This document shows, piece after piece, positions 49,262-59,935 of a DNA stretch of 64,000 bases. A model generated the notes under the pieces. That model was given only the letters and a program-made list of their open reading frames with translations, ran no database searches and was not told the DNA's origin. The stretch lies in the NCBI GenBank assembly GCA_050084985.1, contig JBITNC010000001.1:87110001-87174000 (forward strand). Direction: 5' to 3'. The stretch comes from Nageia nagi. Its lineage: Eukaryota > Pinophyta. Positions within the stretch are counted from its first letter, which is position 1; each line of letters opens with the position of its first letter. The position numbers were made by a program, and so were the translations under genes.

Positions 49262-49764
49262 TGTTAGAATTTGTAATGAAATATTGTGAATATCTAAACT
49301 CCTTGTAAGTTCAATTAATCACTTAAAGGATATGTAGATACCTTAAGGGATTAATTGAATTCTTTATTATGTGTGGACTTTGACCTAACCATGGGGTTAG
49401 TTGGTAGGTTAAAGTTAGGTCACACATTTATTGTAACCCTAACCTTACCCTTGGGTTAAAGGGAGGTTAAGGAGGTGCTCTCAAGCTATAAATAGAGGGC
49501 CTCTCCTCTTGTAAACATATCTAAGTTTTGGAGTAAGATTACTCTACTAGGTTATGTAGGAGAGAGCAAGAGAATAGTTGTAAGAGAGGCATAGATTGAG
49601 AATAGAGAACTAGTTGTGGATGTACTCCCAAGGAGGGAGGAACCACATTATATTGGTTTCATATTGTGTGAATGTGTTGGTAGCTTGTAGATGTTGCATG
49701 TTGAATGTGAATGAGCTTTCTATAGTCTTGGACCTTGGGAATTAGAGTAGTGCTAATTCTCTCA
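49262..49764 (+). repeat. C LTR3
   Basis: It is the outer right LTR, identical to LTR2. It ends AATTCTCTCA and is followed by CAAAC and then element B1 sequence. TATAAATA is at 49487-49494. Confidence 0.95.
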
Positions 49765-49769
49765 CAAAC
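49765..49769. repeat. Right TSD of the C tandem (CAAAC)
   Basis: It matches 31419-31423. With one copy removed, B1 reads CACAACCAAAC-ACCCTAAGGTG, closely matching the uninterrupted B3 sequence at about 63828-63853. Confidence 0.93.
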
Positions 49770-50745
49770 ACCCTAAGGTGAGAAATGTTAGGTTTTCTTT
49801 TGGACCATGCCTCAAAAGGAGATTTACTTTGAACAACTTTTGTGGGACACCTATTCAAGGTGTAAATAGCAATGCTCATAATTTCACCCCCTAAAAATTT
49901 TAAGAAGATTACCGAACATGCATCTAGCTATCTCCATAATTATTCTATTTTTTTCTTTCGATAACATTATTCTACTAAGAAGTGTAAGGAATTATAAACT
50001 ACCTTTTGATTCAATACTTAGCATAATAGTCGTTGAACTCATTGCTATTATATTCTTCCCCATTATCTGATCTCAACATTTTAATTTTAAGGTTAGTTTG
50101 ATTCTCAACAAAGGCTTTAAAAACTTTAAAACTCTCAAAGGTTTGATCTTTATGCTCAAATAGATACCCAAAGGTCATCCTACTAAAGTCATCAATGAAG
50201 GTCAAGATGTAAGATGCTCCTCCAAATGATTTAGTCTGAAATGGATCCATCAAATCTAAATGCATAAGTTGAAGAGGTTGAGATGCTCTTATTACCTTAT
50301 CTTTTTCAAACTTTTATCTATACATCTTACCAAGAATACACTTCTCGCATAGGCCAATCGAAGGAGATATTGAAGGAAAACCTTTCACAAGTTCTTAGTC
50401 TTTCATGAATTGAATACTCTTATGGTTAAGATGCCTTAAAAAATGGTGCCAAATATTGCCTTTAGAACAAAGACTAGAAACAAGACACATGTTTGATGGA
50501 ACTTAATCTATAATGTAGAGGTTATCTTTAACATATCCTTTAACCAAGTGGCAAGTCCTTTCTTAATGCATCAGGATTGAGAGTTGAACTCAAAAGAGCA
50601 CCCATTTCTAACAACTTGGATCATAAAGAGAAGGTTCATACATAACTTAGAAACATGGAGAACATTTTCAAGAACCTTTCTATGAGTTAGTAGACTCTTA
50701 ATTCCTTGGACTTCAAGGGTAGAGTTATCATTTATCACAACAACA
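49770..50745 (-). pseudogene. pol: Element B1 protease C-terminus and integrase core
   Basis: Reading leftwards from 50745: the downstream part of the protease region (VINDNSTLEVQGI), the zinc-finger region, and the integrase core with HLDLMDPF (first Asp), LRSDNGEEYNS (second Asp) and VIERKK (Glu). The catalytic triad therefore survives, unlike in elements C and B2. Stops and small indels are scattered. The block is cut on the right by B2 and on the left by the C tandem. Confidence 0.85.
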
Positions 50746-50750
50746 TCCTT
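50746..50750. repeat. Left TSD of element B2 (TCCTT)
   Basis: TCCTT precedes the B2 5' LTR and recurs at 58846-58850. The B1 protease frame joins across it. Confidence 0.9.
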
Positions 50751-51243
50751 TGTTGAAATGTATAATGCATTATTGTAAAGGTTTGTATTAAATATTCTAT
50801 GCAAGTTCACTAATACTTAAGGGTATCTTTTGATACCTTAAGTATTTAAGTGAATATAATAATGTAACTTATCCTACATTTTATATCATAAGCATGCCCC
50901 TTGGGTAAAAGGATGTGCATGTCATGCTTTTGTACATTAGATAAAAGGGTGATCCAAAGAGGGATTTTGGAATATAAATAGAAGACTCTCTCTTTGTGAT
51001 CACATACCAATTGTGGAGTAAAGTTATGCTATAGGATAGAAGTGTAGGAGTTAGATTAAAAGAATTGTAAGAGAGTTTTATTTGTGATTGAAGTAAAGAT
51101 CTAGTTGGTAGATGTACTCCTAGTTGGGGGAACCATTTACATCTTATGTTGTGAGATTACTTTATGAGTTTGTTAGATGTAATTGTGAGCTTCCATGTGA
51201 TATTAGTTGATTAGGAATTATCTTATTTATGTTAATTCCTTCA
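50751..51243 (+). repeat. Element B2 5' LTR
   Basis: It runs TGTTGAAATG to AATTCCTTCA. The hairpin is at 50806-50854 (TTCAC, then AATACTTAAGGGTATC, loop TTTT, GATACCTTAAGTATT, then GTGAA), with a TATAAATA box at 50973-50980. Confidence 0.93.
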
Positions 51244-51246
51244 ATT

Positions 51247-51258
51247 TGGTATCAAATC
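51247..51258 (+). other. Element B2 primer binding site (degenerate)
   Basis: TGGTATCAAATC lies three bases after the LTR; the last four bases differ from the standard TGGTATCAGAGC. Confidence 0.75.
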
Positions 51259-54245
51259 TCCTTGAAGGCTCCTCTTCACATCTTTGGTTTGAAGACTCAT
51301 CTTCAATTTGGAGGTCCTCACTCTTAATATTACTCTTCATTGTGAGGTAAAAGAATTTCAAAAGTATAACCTTTTTTTTTTCTTTCTTTTTTTATTTATT
51401 TTATAATACTAACATATTTTTTATTATATGTTAGTTTATTCTCTTTATTACTTTGGATTATTAACATATTTTGTTATATGTTAATCCTTTGAGTTTCAAA
51501 GATATACTTAAATTTAACAATATATTGTTATACAATTTTTTTTAACATTTTTTTCACAAAATATTTTTCTATAAGTTATCTTGGGGTTAGAAATAAAAAT
51601 ATTTATATTGTAAAAAAAAATTCATATAATGTGAAGCAGAGAACAATTCTTCTTGGTTCTGTGTGGACTATGGCTACCAAAGTATAGTCAAAAGACTCTT
51701 TCGGATTTGAGACTATGTCGACCTCCTTCCTAATAGCCTCTTTTTGCTGGTCTCCTCATGCCAAACCAATTTCATTCCCATTAGCCTTCTCACACATAGT
51801 GATGCTACTCCTTCTCTATGGCTTTCTACTCTACCTCACCTCCTGGGGTCACCTATTGCCTTGGTAGTCCTCTGCCTTCCACCACTTCTCTCTCCCATGG
51901 GAAATCTTCACTTTGAAACTCAACCCTTTTTTGTGTCTATCCTTATTCTTGGCATCAACAATAGGACATTGATTTTTTTTAAATAAGCCCTAAGAACCTC
52001 ATAGCAAACCTTCACTTCATAGCTCAACCCTCTTTTGTGTCTATCCTTCTTCTTGGCATCAATAACTGGATGTGGATTTTTTTTAAAGGAACCCAAGAAC
52101 CTTGTGTTTTTCAAGTTTGAATTTTTTTTACCAATAAATGATAGAGGTGAATTGATTTGGTCTCATGGCCTTTACCATCACTCTATGGCCTTCTATTACA
52201 TTGCTCCTTACGTGACCCTCCTATCTCCTCCACTAGCTAAGGCCCTTTCCTCCATCAGTACCTTCCTTCTCTAACTTCTAAAGTTTCAAAGCCATAGATG
52301 GTCTATATTGCATCCACCTTCCATCTCTTCCTTGTTTGCTGCTATACTCGCGGCTCTTTATCACAACCTTCCTCTCAATGCTCTTGGCACATCACTTGCC
52401 TTCACTCACTCAATGCATGTGACCCTTATTTTTTTTAGAATATTTTTAAGTATGGAAATTAATTTCTTAGGCTAATTACATGTATTTCTTGGTTACTCTC
52501 CTACAGGCATTAATTTCTCACTCAATAAAGCCTTACATTTTTTTTGAGTGGAGTATAAGTCATCTTTTTACTTCAAATTTCTTGTTGAAGAATAAATAAG
52601 TAAATGATGACTCATTAACTACTTACCTTGTCTACTTGGAGAAAATTATAAAGGGTACTTAAAGTTTTTTTTGGAAGGTCACCTTCTAGAGGATAATTCT
52701 TTCATTATTTCTTGGCAAAAATATTAAATTTGTTACTTATTTAACTTTTTAAAATTGCCTAGAAGTATCGGGTAACTTAGTTAACCTTTTTAATTGCAAA
52801 ATACTTTTTTGCAATTTCAAAGTACCTTCTAGTGCTTACTTAGGAAAAGTGGTAATGTCTTATAATGACATCTTTTTTGATAGAAATTACACTCTAAAGT
52901 AAACTAAGCATGTTATCTTAAGATATTAATATGAATACATAGAAGTTTTTTAGCATGCAAATACTTTTAAGGATAAATTATTTAGTATGCTACCTTTAGG
53001 GATAAATTTTTAAGTAAAAAAGGAGGAATTTATAAAATTTCTTACTTATTTTTTATCTAGTATGCATACTAAATTTTTACTTTAAGTTAAAGAATTTCAT
53101 GCTTATGCTTAGTACTTAATTTTTAAGTTAAATTCTTAGAGCTTATATATTAAAATTGATGCATACTTATTCTTAATACTTAAAATTTTTATGCATGCTT
53201 AAAAAATTATTTAATATGCATGCTTATGCTTAAAAAATGTATGTTTTTAGAACTTAATTTTTATGCATGCTTAAAAAATTATTTAATATGCATGCTTATG
53301 CTTTAAAAATGCATGTTTTTAGAACTTAATTTTTATGCATGCTTATGCCTAAGTATTTATCCTTTATGCAAGGTTAACTTATGCAAATTATGGAATTAAT
53401 GATTGCTTAAGTATTAATCATTTCTTCTTGCAAAATTAACTTGTGTAAATTATGAATCTTTGTAAAGATGTTCTTTAGGGGTTAGTAAACAAAACCCATT
53501 GAACTCTTAGGTTCCAAGTTATGAATGGATGATGTTTAATTTTATGTTCTTTCACTTCATGTTTTGCATTTTTTTTATTTAGTTATGCAAAAAACAAATG
53601 CAAACATTGATATGAGAAACCCCCTAAAATGAATACATTCACATGTACATTTTGCAACATGACTTGTTTGGGGATCCATGGAGTGAGGATAGGTAGACTG
53701 AGCCTTTAAGTTTGATGATCCAAGTGAAAATTTTGTACTTCTTAATTACCCTTAAGTCTTTTGTTGGTTTGGATTTAACTCCGATAGGTGGATAGATATG
53801 TGTGTAGTGATACCACATATTTGCATATCCATTCAAGGATTATCCTAATAACCTAGGAGGATAACTTGAAACCTAATAAACCTTGAAAAATATCTAGTAC
53901 TTCTCTTTGTAAGAGTATATTGCTACCCAAGGGAAATTTGTTGAGGATTGGTAGTACTTGGGCTCCTCTTGTGTGGGCATCTAGTTAAAGGTCTAATTTT
54001 AGACAAAAAAAAAGCCTCAACAATATCACTCTACATCTACAATTTTTGAAATGAAAAATGTATTTAAGTATATAGGTTATTATTTGAATTATAAAACATT
54101 TGCATTGTGAATCAAATCAAGCATGTATTTAGTGTTAAATGTAACATGTATTATTTATTGATTAGAACTTAACATTTTATTTATTGAAAACATATGCTTA
54201 TTATTTCATATTTTTGTGTAATAAATGTGAGAATTTTTTTTACTA
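51259..54245 (+). other. Element B2 leader
   Basis: It follows the C plan: AT-rich, then a GC-richer block (about 51640-52430) unrelated to the PPR block of C, then a T/A-rich part with GCATGCTTATG words (52900-53450), then the conserved pre-gag module (53625-53880). The cargo block has no clear gene identity. Confidence 0.65.
51906..52112 (+). repeat. 104-bp tandem duplication in B2 leader cargo
   Basis: CTTCACTT...CTCAACCC...TTTTGTGTCTATCCTT...CTTGGCATCAA occurs from 51906 and again from 52010, with about 85-90 percent identity by eye. Confidence 0.8.
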
Positions 54246-54570
54246 AACACATTCTTGATGGCTCCAACTATGGGATTTGAAAACCTTAGATGAGAGCTAA
54301 ATTACAGGCAAAGAAGCTTTGGCAAATAGTGAATGAGAACCTTGTACCTCCTATAGATGAGAAGGCTCTAGAGGCTTACAACATAAAGAATGAGTTGGCA
54401 AACTCCATGATTTATCGTGCAATTTTAGATGATGTGCTCTCGATGATATCCTCTTCAATCTCAATAAAGGAAGCATGGGGTAAGCTTAACCAAATCTACC
54501 TTGGTTCAAAATTTTCAAGAAGTTTACCATTCTTCAAAAGTTGCTTCAATCTCATCAAGGGGAAAATGTA
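54246..54570 (+). pseudogene. gag: Element B2 gag, C-terminal half deleted
   Basis: It reads HILDGSNYGI, LWQIVNENLVPPIDEKALEAY, shown here as LWQIVNENLVPP, and YRAILDDVLSMISSS in the copia gag order, then stops at 54569. Directly after GKM-stop the sequence is that of the gag-protease junction, so compared with B1 about 0.5 kb holding the rest of the helical domain, the basic region and the zinc knuckle is gone. Confidence 0.85.
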
Positions 54571-54639
54571 AAGAATTACAAAGGAAAGAAGAATATTCAT
54601 GCTTTGGTTTTGCTATGGTACTCTAATCTATGTCTCAAT

Positions 54640-57535
54640 TTTTTTCATTTGAATGGATTGTTGAATCTAGTTACACTAATCACCTATGCTTTGAAAAAGA
54701 AAAGTTTGAGAACTTTCATAAGTATAAAAAGGATGCAGTTGTAATACGTGATAACTATACCTTTGAAGTACAAAGATTGGGAGTGTACTTATTCATGAAA
54801 AGGTTTTTGAAAATATTCTCTATGTTTCTACATCAAGGATGAACCTTCTCTTCATGATCCAAATTGCTAAAAAAAGATACTCTTTTGAGTTTGACTCTCA
54901 ATCCTGGTGCATTAAGAAAGGACTTGCCATTTTGGTTAAAGGATTGTGAAAGATAACCTCTATATTATGGATCAAGTTCCATCAAAGATGTGTCTTGCTT
55001 CTAGTGTATGTTCAAAATGTAATCTTTGGAACCATCATTTAAGGCACCTTAACCATAAGAGTATTCAAGTTATGAAAGACCAAGGACTTATATAAGGTTT
55101 GCCTTCAATTTCTCCTTTGGTTGGTCTATGCAAGAAGTGTATTCTTGGCAAGATGTATAGATAAAAATTTGAAAAATATAAGACAACAAGAGCATCTCAA
55201 CCTCTTTAACTCATGCATTTAAATTTAATGGGTCCATTTTAAATTAATTCACTTGAAGAAGCATCTGACATCTTATCTTTTATTGATGATTTTAGTAGGA
55301 TGACCTTTGGGTATCTACTTGAGCATAAGGACCAAACCTTTGAGAGTTTTAAATTTTATAAAGCTTTTGTTAAAAATCAAACTAACTTTAAAATAAAAAT
55401 GTTGACATCAAACAATGGAGGATAATATAATAGTAATGAGTTCAATAACTATTATGCTAAGTATGGAATCAAAAGGCAATTTACAATTTCATACACTTCT
55501 CAGTAGAATGGTGTTATCAAAAGAAAAAATAGAATAATTATAGAGATAGTTAGATGCATGTTAGGTAATTTTCTAAAGTTCTTATGGGATGAAGCTATGA
55601 GCATTACTATTTACACCTTGAATAGGTGTCCCACAAAAGTTTTCTAGAGTAAAACTCCTTTTGAGACATGATCAAAAAGAAAACCTAACATTTCTCACCT
55701 TAGAGTGTTTAGTTGTGAAGCATTCTCATACATTATTTTTGAAAAAAGAATGAAGTTAAAAAAAAAAAGGTAAAAAATTCATCTTTGTAGGTTATGATAG
55801 TCAGCATAGAGGTGACAGGCTCTAATCTCCAACCTATAAAGCAATGTTCATTTCAAAGGATGTAAAGTTCAATTAACTTCCTCAAGAATCTACTTCTAAT
55901 GAAGATGTTAATGATCTAGAGGACTCTTCAATTGCTCCTAGTTGGTTGGATATTGATGTAGATAAATAACCTCATAATTGTAAAGATTGATAACAAGCAT
56001 GAACCCTCAACCTTAAAAGAAGCTTCTAAGCATGAGTGTTGGATAGAAGCCATGAAAGTGGAGTATGCGATGCTTATGAAAAATAAAACTTAGAATTTGA
56101 TTCTCTATTCCAATGAAAATAATGTGATTGGTAATAAGTGGATCTACAAGGTCAAATTCAATTCAATAAGAGATATTAAGAAATACAAGGCAAGGTTAGT
56201 AGCTAAAGGTTTTGCTTAGAAATATGATGTAGATTATGAAGAAACCTTTGCTCCTATGGCAAAGATGCCTACTATGAAAGTTATCCTTACTCTTTCAGTA
56301 GCTCAAAGATGGAAAGTTTTTCAATTTGACATCAAGAGTGCATTTCTCAATGATGAATTAGATGTAGAAATCTTCATGAATCAACTAAAAGGGTTTATTG
56401 TAGAAGGCAAAGAGTCCTTTGTGTGCAAGCTAAAGAAGTCATTGCATGGACTTAAGCAAGCACCCTAATCCTAGTATAGAAAGATTTTAAGGTACTTTGC
56501 AGACATTGGATTCTCCAAATATTTTTTTGACTCTAATATATATGTGCTCAATCAAGGAAAAAATTTGGTATTGATTCTCTTTTATGTGGATGATTTTTTG
56601 ATTACTAAGAACAGTGATGAAATCATTCAAGAGTGCATATCCAAATTTAAGGTAATGTTTGAAATGATAAATCTTAGTCTCTTGCACTACTATCTTGGAA
56701 TGCAATTGTATCAATACAAGGATTGTACTTACCTTAGTCAATTTAAGTATATATCAGACATCTTGTAGAAGTTTATAATGGAGGAGTGTAGATATGCTAC
56801 AATCCTAGTCTCTTCTGAAATCATTATTTCTCTAAGCTCCAACTTTCAGTTAGCTAATGCTATAGCTTACAAGCAATTAATTGGTAGAATTTTGTATTTT
56901 ACTATATCCAAGCTAGATGTTACCTTTGTAATGAATCTAATGGCATGATTCATGCAAAAACCATATGTTGAGCATCTCAATGCTATTAATCAAATCTAGA
57001 GGTATGTTGTAGGGACTAAGGATCTTGTTCTCAAGTATTCCAAGTTGTCCTCATTTGTTCTCTCTAAATTCTCAAATTCTGACTATGGGGTAGATAGAGA
57101 TGATAGGAAATCAATGTTTGTGTATGTGTTTAGCATTGATTTATATGCTATATCTTAGGCTTCCAAGAAGCAACCTACTATTTCTCTTTCCATCACAAAA
57201 GTTGAATATCATGCCATGTCTATTGTAGCCTAGGAAGCTAATTGGCTAAGGCATCTTCTGAAAGAAATTAGGTATGAGCAAGGTGGCTCATCTTTGATCT
57301 CTTTAGATAATAAATCAGTTATTTCTTTGGATAAGAATCCAATGTTCCATTAAAGAATAAAACATGTGGAAACCTATGCTCATTTTATCAAGGAGAAGGT
57401 TCTTGATGGCATCATACACCTGGAGTATTGTCCATCCACCTTGAACTCTATCAAGTTTTTCACCAAGTCCCTCTTGGAAGCTCAATTCTATAAGCTTATA
57501 AATGCTATTGGGTTGGTGAAGTTGCCTCAAGGGTG
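54640..57535 (+). pseudogene. pol: Element B2 protease, integrase, RT and RNase H remnants
   Basis: The protease start reads WIVESSYTNHLCFEK (54651), with Glu-Ser in place of the catalytic Asp-Ser. In integrase all three acidic positions are altered: Asn at 55222 (MHLNLMGPF), Asn near 55412 (LTSNNGG) and Lys at 55519 (VIKRKNR). RT is recognisable from 56020, with VFQFDIKSAFLND, SLHGLKQAP and YVDD at 56583-56594. RNase H runs to about 57535 with FTKSLLEAQ. Many stops and several frameshifts occur, including a TGA at 56946 shared with C and B1. Confidence 0.87.
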
Positions 57536-58340
57536 AGTGAAGTTTGAATTTTTATGTTGAATTCATGTTTATGATGACAAGTTCACCCTACAAGGATTTT
57601 ATATTGTATAGTGTTGATTTTGTTGTACACTTTCATGGTAAGTTTGCTCTACATGAGGAACTTATTGTACAAATTGGCCAATATAGCATTGTTTAGTTAT
57701 CCATATATGAAAAAATCTTATTTATCTTTTGGCACTATTTAGTTATCCATATGTGAGGAACTCATATGTGCATACTCTATTTTTGGTCAATCTAGCACTA
57801 TTCAGTTATCCATGTGTGAAGAACTCTTATGTGTCTTTTAGCACTGTTCATTTATCCATATGTGAGGAACTCATATGTGCATGCTCTATTTTGTAATGAT
57901 AATCAATATATATTTTATATACAGTAGGTGATTATAAGTTTTTGGCATGGCATCTTCGTGATGACTTATAATGCACTATTAATCAATTCATGATGGCATT
58001 TGTGTGATTCATCTATCTTTGTTGATATGAATATGATGCATCTAATTGATCTTGTTAATTGAACTACTTATGACTTGTAGGTTCCTTTGAGATTGCAGGT
58101 TACTTACCTCAGATATGCAGCCTCATGGAGACTCTTCATGACTTCTAGTTGGATGACTATTTCATATACATTGAAATCGATTGTCGTTAATAATTGTATT
58201 TAGCAAAGTAGTGAGTCTCAAACTAGATCTTTCTTACTTCATGAATATGTAAAAAGTTCTCATCTTTGTTGTATCTATTTGAGAGAGAACTCTCTTACTT
58301 CTCTTCTTATTCTCTCTTACTCACACTATCCCAATATTGC
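57536..58340 (+). other. Element B2 3' UTR with tandem stem-loop repeats
   Basis: One unit of the C-type motif (GGTAAGTTTGCTCTACATGA then GGAACTTATTGTAC) is at about 57633-57671. It is followed by three to four units of TAGCACTNTTCAGTTATCC with CATATGTGAGGAACTCATATG (57690-57890), where CATATG stands on both sides of a nine-base loop. Confidence 0.7.
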
Positions 58341-58352
58341 ATTAAGGGGGAG
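58341..58352 (+). other. Element B2 polypurine tract
   Basis: ATTAAGGGGGAG directly precedes the 3' LTR. Confidence 0.92.
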
Positions 58353-58845
58353 TGTTGGAATGTATAATGCATTATTGTAAAGGTTTGTATTAAATATTCT
58401 ATGTAAATTCACTAATACTTAAGGATATCATTTGATACCTTAAGTATTTAAGTGAATATGATAATGTAACTTGTCCTACAATCCATATCATGAGCATGCC
58501 CCTTGGGTAAAAGGATGTGCATGTCATGCTTTATACATTAGATAAAAGGGTGATCCAAAGAGAGATTTTGAAATATAAATAGAAGGCTCCCTCTTTGTGA
58601 TCACACACCAATTGTGAAGTAAAGTTATGCTATAGGATAGAAATGTAAGAGTTGAGATTAGGAGAATTGTAAGAGAGTTGTATTTGTGATTGAAGTAAAG
58701 ATCTAGTTAGTGAATGTACTCTTAGTTAGAGGAACCACTTACATCTTGTGTTGTGAGATTGCTTTATGATTTTGTTAGATATAATTGTGAGCTTTCATGT
58801 GATCTTAGTTGATTAAGAATTATCTTATTTGTGTTAGTTCCTTCA
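58353..58845 (+). repeat. Element B2 3' LTR
   Basis: It is 493 bp, TGTTGGAATG to AGTTCCTTCA, followed by TCCTT (58846-58850). The hairpin is at 58408-58456 and the TATAAATA box at 58574-58581. Confidence 0.93.
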
Positions 58846-58850
58846 TCCTT
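58846..58850. repeat. Right TSD of element B2 (TCCTT)
   Basis: It matches 50746-50750. Confidence 0.9.
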
Positions 58851-59935
58851 TGTATACTTATGAAAGTTTTCAAACTTTTTTTTTAAAGCATAGGTGATTA
58901 GTGCAACTAGATTCAACAATCCATTCAGATGAAAAAGAGAAAAACATAGAGTAAAGCATTATAGCAAAACTAGCATGAATATTCTTCTTTCCTTTATAGT
59001 TTTTTACATTTTCATTACCTTTATTCTTTGCCTCTTTTTTCTTTTTGTAGCAAATAATTTCTTTGTGACTTTAAATGCCATAATAGTTACAATTACTATC
59101 AAACTTTTTCTTAGGATAAGGAGTGTTTGCTTTGCCTTTTCCATCTCTTTGCTTGAAATGATTATTGTTGCCATTGTTCTTGCTACTATGGTTGTTATTT
59201 TTATTATTCCTACTACTATTGTAGCTATTGCCTCTCTTCTCAAACCTTTTGAAGGAAGAAGGATAAAATTTATTTTGATGATTGAACTTCTTCTTGAAAA
59301 GAATTTTGGTTGCTCCAAGCGCAATGTTATTATCCTTAGGAGAAAAAATTAACACCTTATTGTTAAGAGTTTTTTCATACTTCAATAGGTACCTTGAAAG
59401 GTTTTCAAGAGAGAAGACTTCTTCTTCTTCATCAAGCCTTATTTTCATAACCGTTACAAAGTTTTCAAACTTTAAAGAGAGGCTTTGAAGAATGATGAAG
59501 ACTATAAACTCATCATTGATCCAATTGCATCCACAAGCAACAAGTTGGATCCTTAAGTCAATGATTTTGTTCAAGTAGATAGCCACATTTTCATCTTCCT
59601 CTTGATGAGATTGAAGCAACTTTTAGAGAATGGTAAATCTTCTTAAAAAGTTTACATCAAGATAGATTTGCTTAAGCTTATCCCATGCTTTCTTTACTGA
59701 TGTTGAAGAGAAAATCATCAGAAGCACATCATCTAAAATTGCATGATAAATCATGAAGGTTACCAACTCATTCTTTATGTTATCAGCCTCTAGTGCCTTC
59801 TCATCTATAGGAGGTACAAATTTTTCATTTACTATTTATTAAAATATCTTTGCCTATAATTTAGCTCTCATCTGAAGTTCCCAAATCCCATAGTTAGAAC
59901 CATCAAGAATGTGTTTGGGTAAAAAGGATTCTCCA
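58851..59935 (-). pseudogene. gag: Element B1 gag and start of protease
   Basis: Reading leftwards from about 59915: HILDGSNYGIWE-like start, YHAILDDVLLMI, then a 182-codon open stretch (59619 to 59071) with YLNKIIDLRIQLVACG, SFSLENLSRYLLKYEK-like VFSLENLSRYLLKYEK and a long Asn/Lys/Ser-rich basic region (NNKNNNHSSKNNGNNNHF). The zinc knuckle near 59090-59050 has lost its second Cys (NCNYYGIFGHK). The protease start (WIVESSCTNHLCF) is at about 58930-58885, then B2 interrupts. Stops and frame changes flank the open stretch. Confidence 0.85.

Larger units (their letters stand above)
31424..49764 (+). mobile_element. C tandem: three-LTR copia array (LTR-internal-LTR-internal-LTR)
   Basis: The LTRs are at 31424-31926, 40343-40845 and 49262-49764, each 503 bp, with two internal regions between them. 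The period is exactly 8919 bp. The whole array, not each unit, is flanked by one CAAAC duplication. LTR2 and LTR3 are identical in my reading, while LTR1 differs from both at seven positions. The two internal regions differ by only a few bases and share the same nonsense codons. This points to one insertion that was later duplicated in place, most simply by unequal crossing-over between LTRs; an assembly artefact must be excluded. Confidence 0.92.
50751..58845 (+). mobile_element. Element B2: copia element inserted in B1 in opposite orientation
   Basis: The element is 8.1 kb with 493-bp LTRs, an initiator-Met-like PBS (51247-51258), a 3-kb leader, a truncated gag, a badly decayed pol, a 3' UTR with repeats, a polypurine tract and a TCCTT TSD. 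The LTRs differ at more than 25 positions, so it is much older than the C insertion, whose LTRs differ at seven. It belongs to the same family as B1 and B3. Confidence 0.92.
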
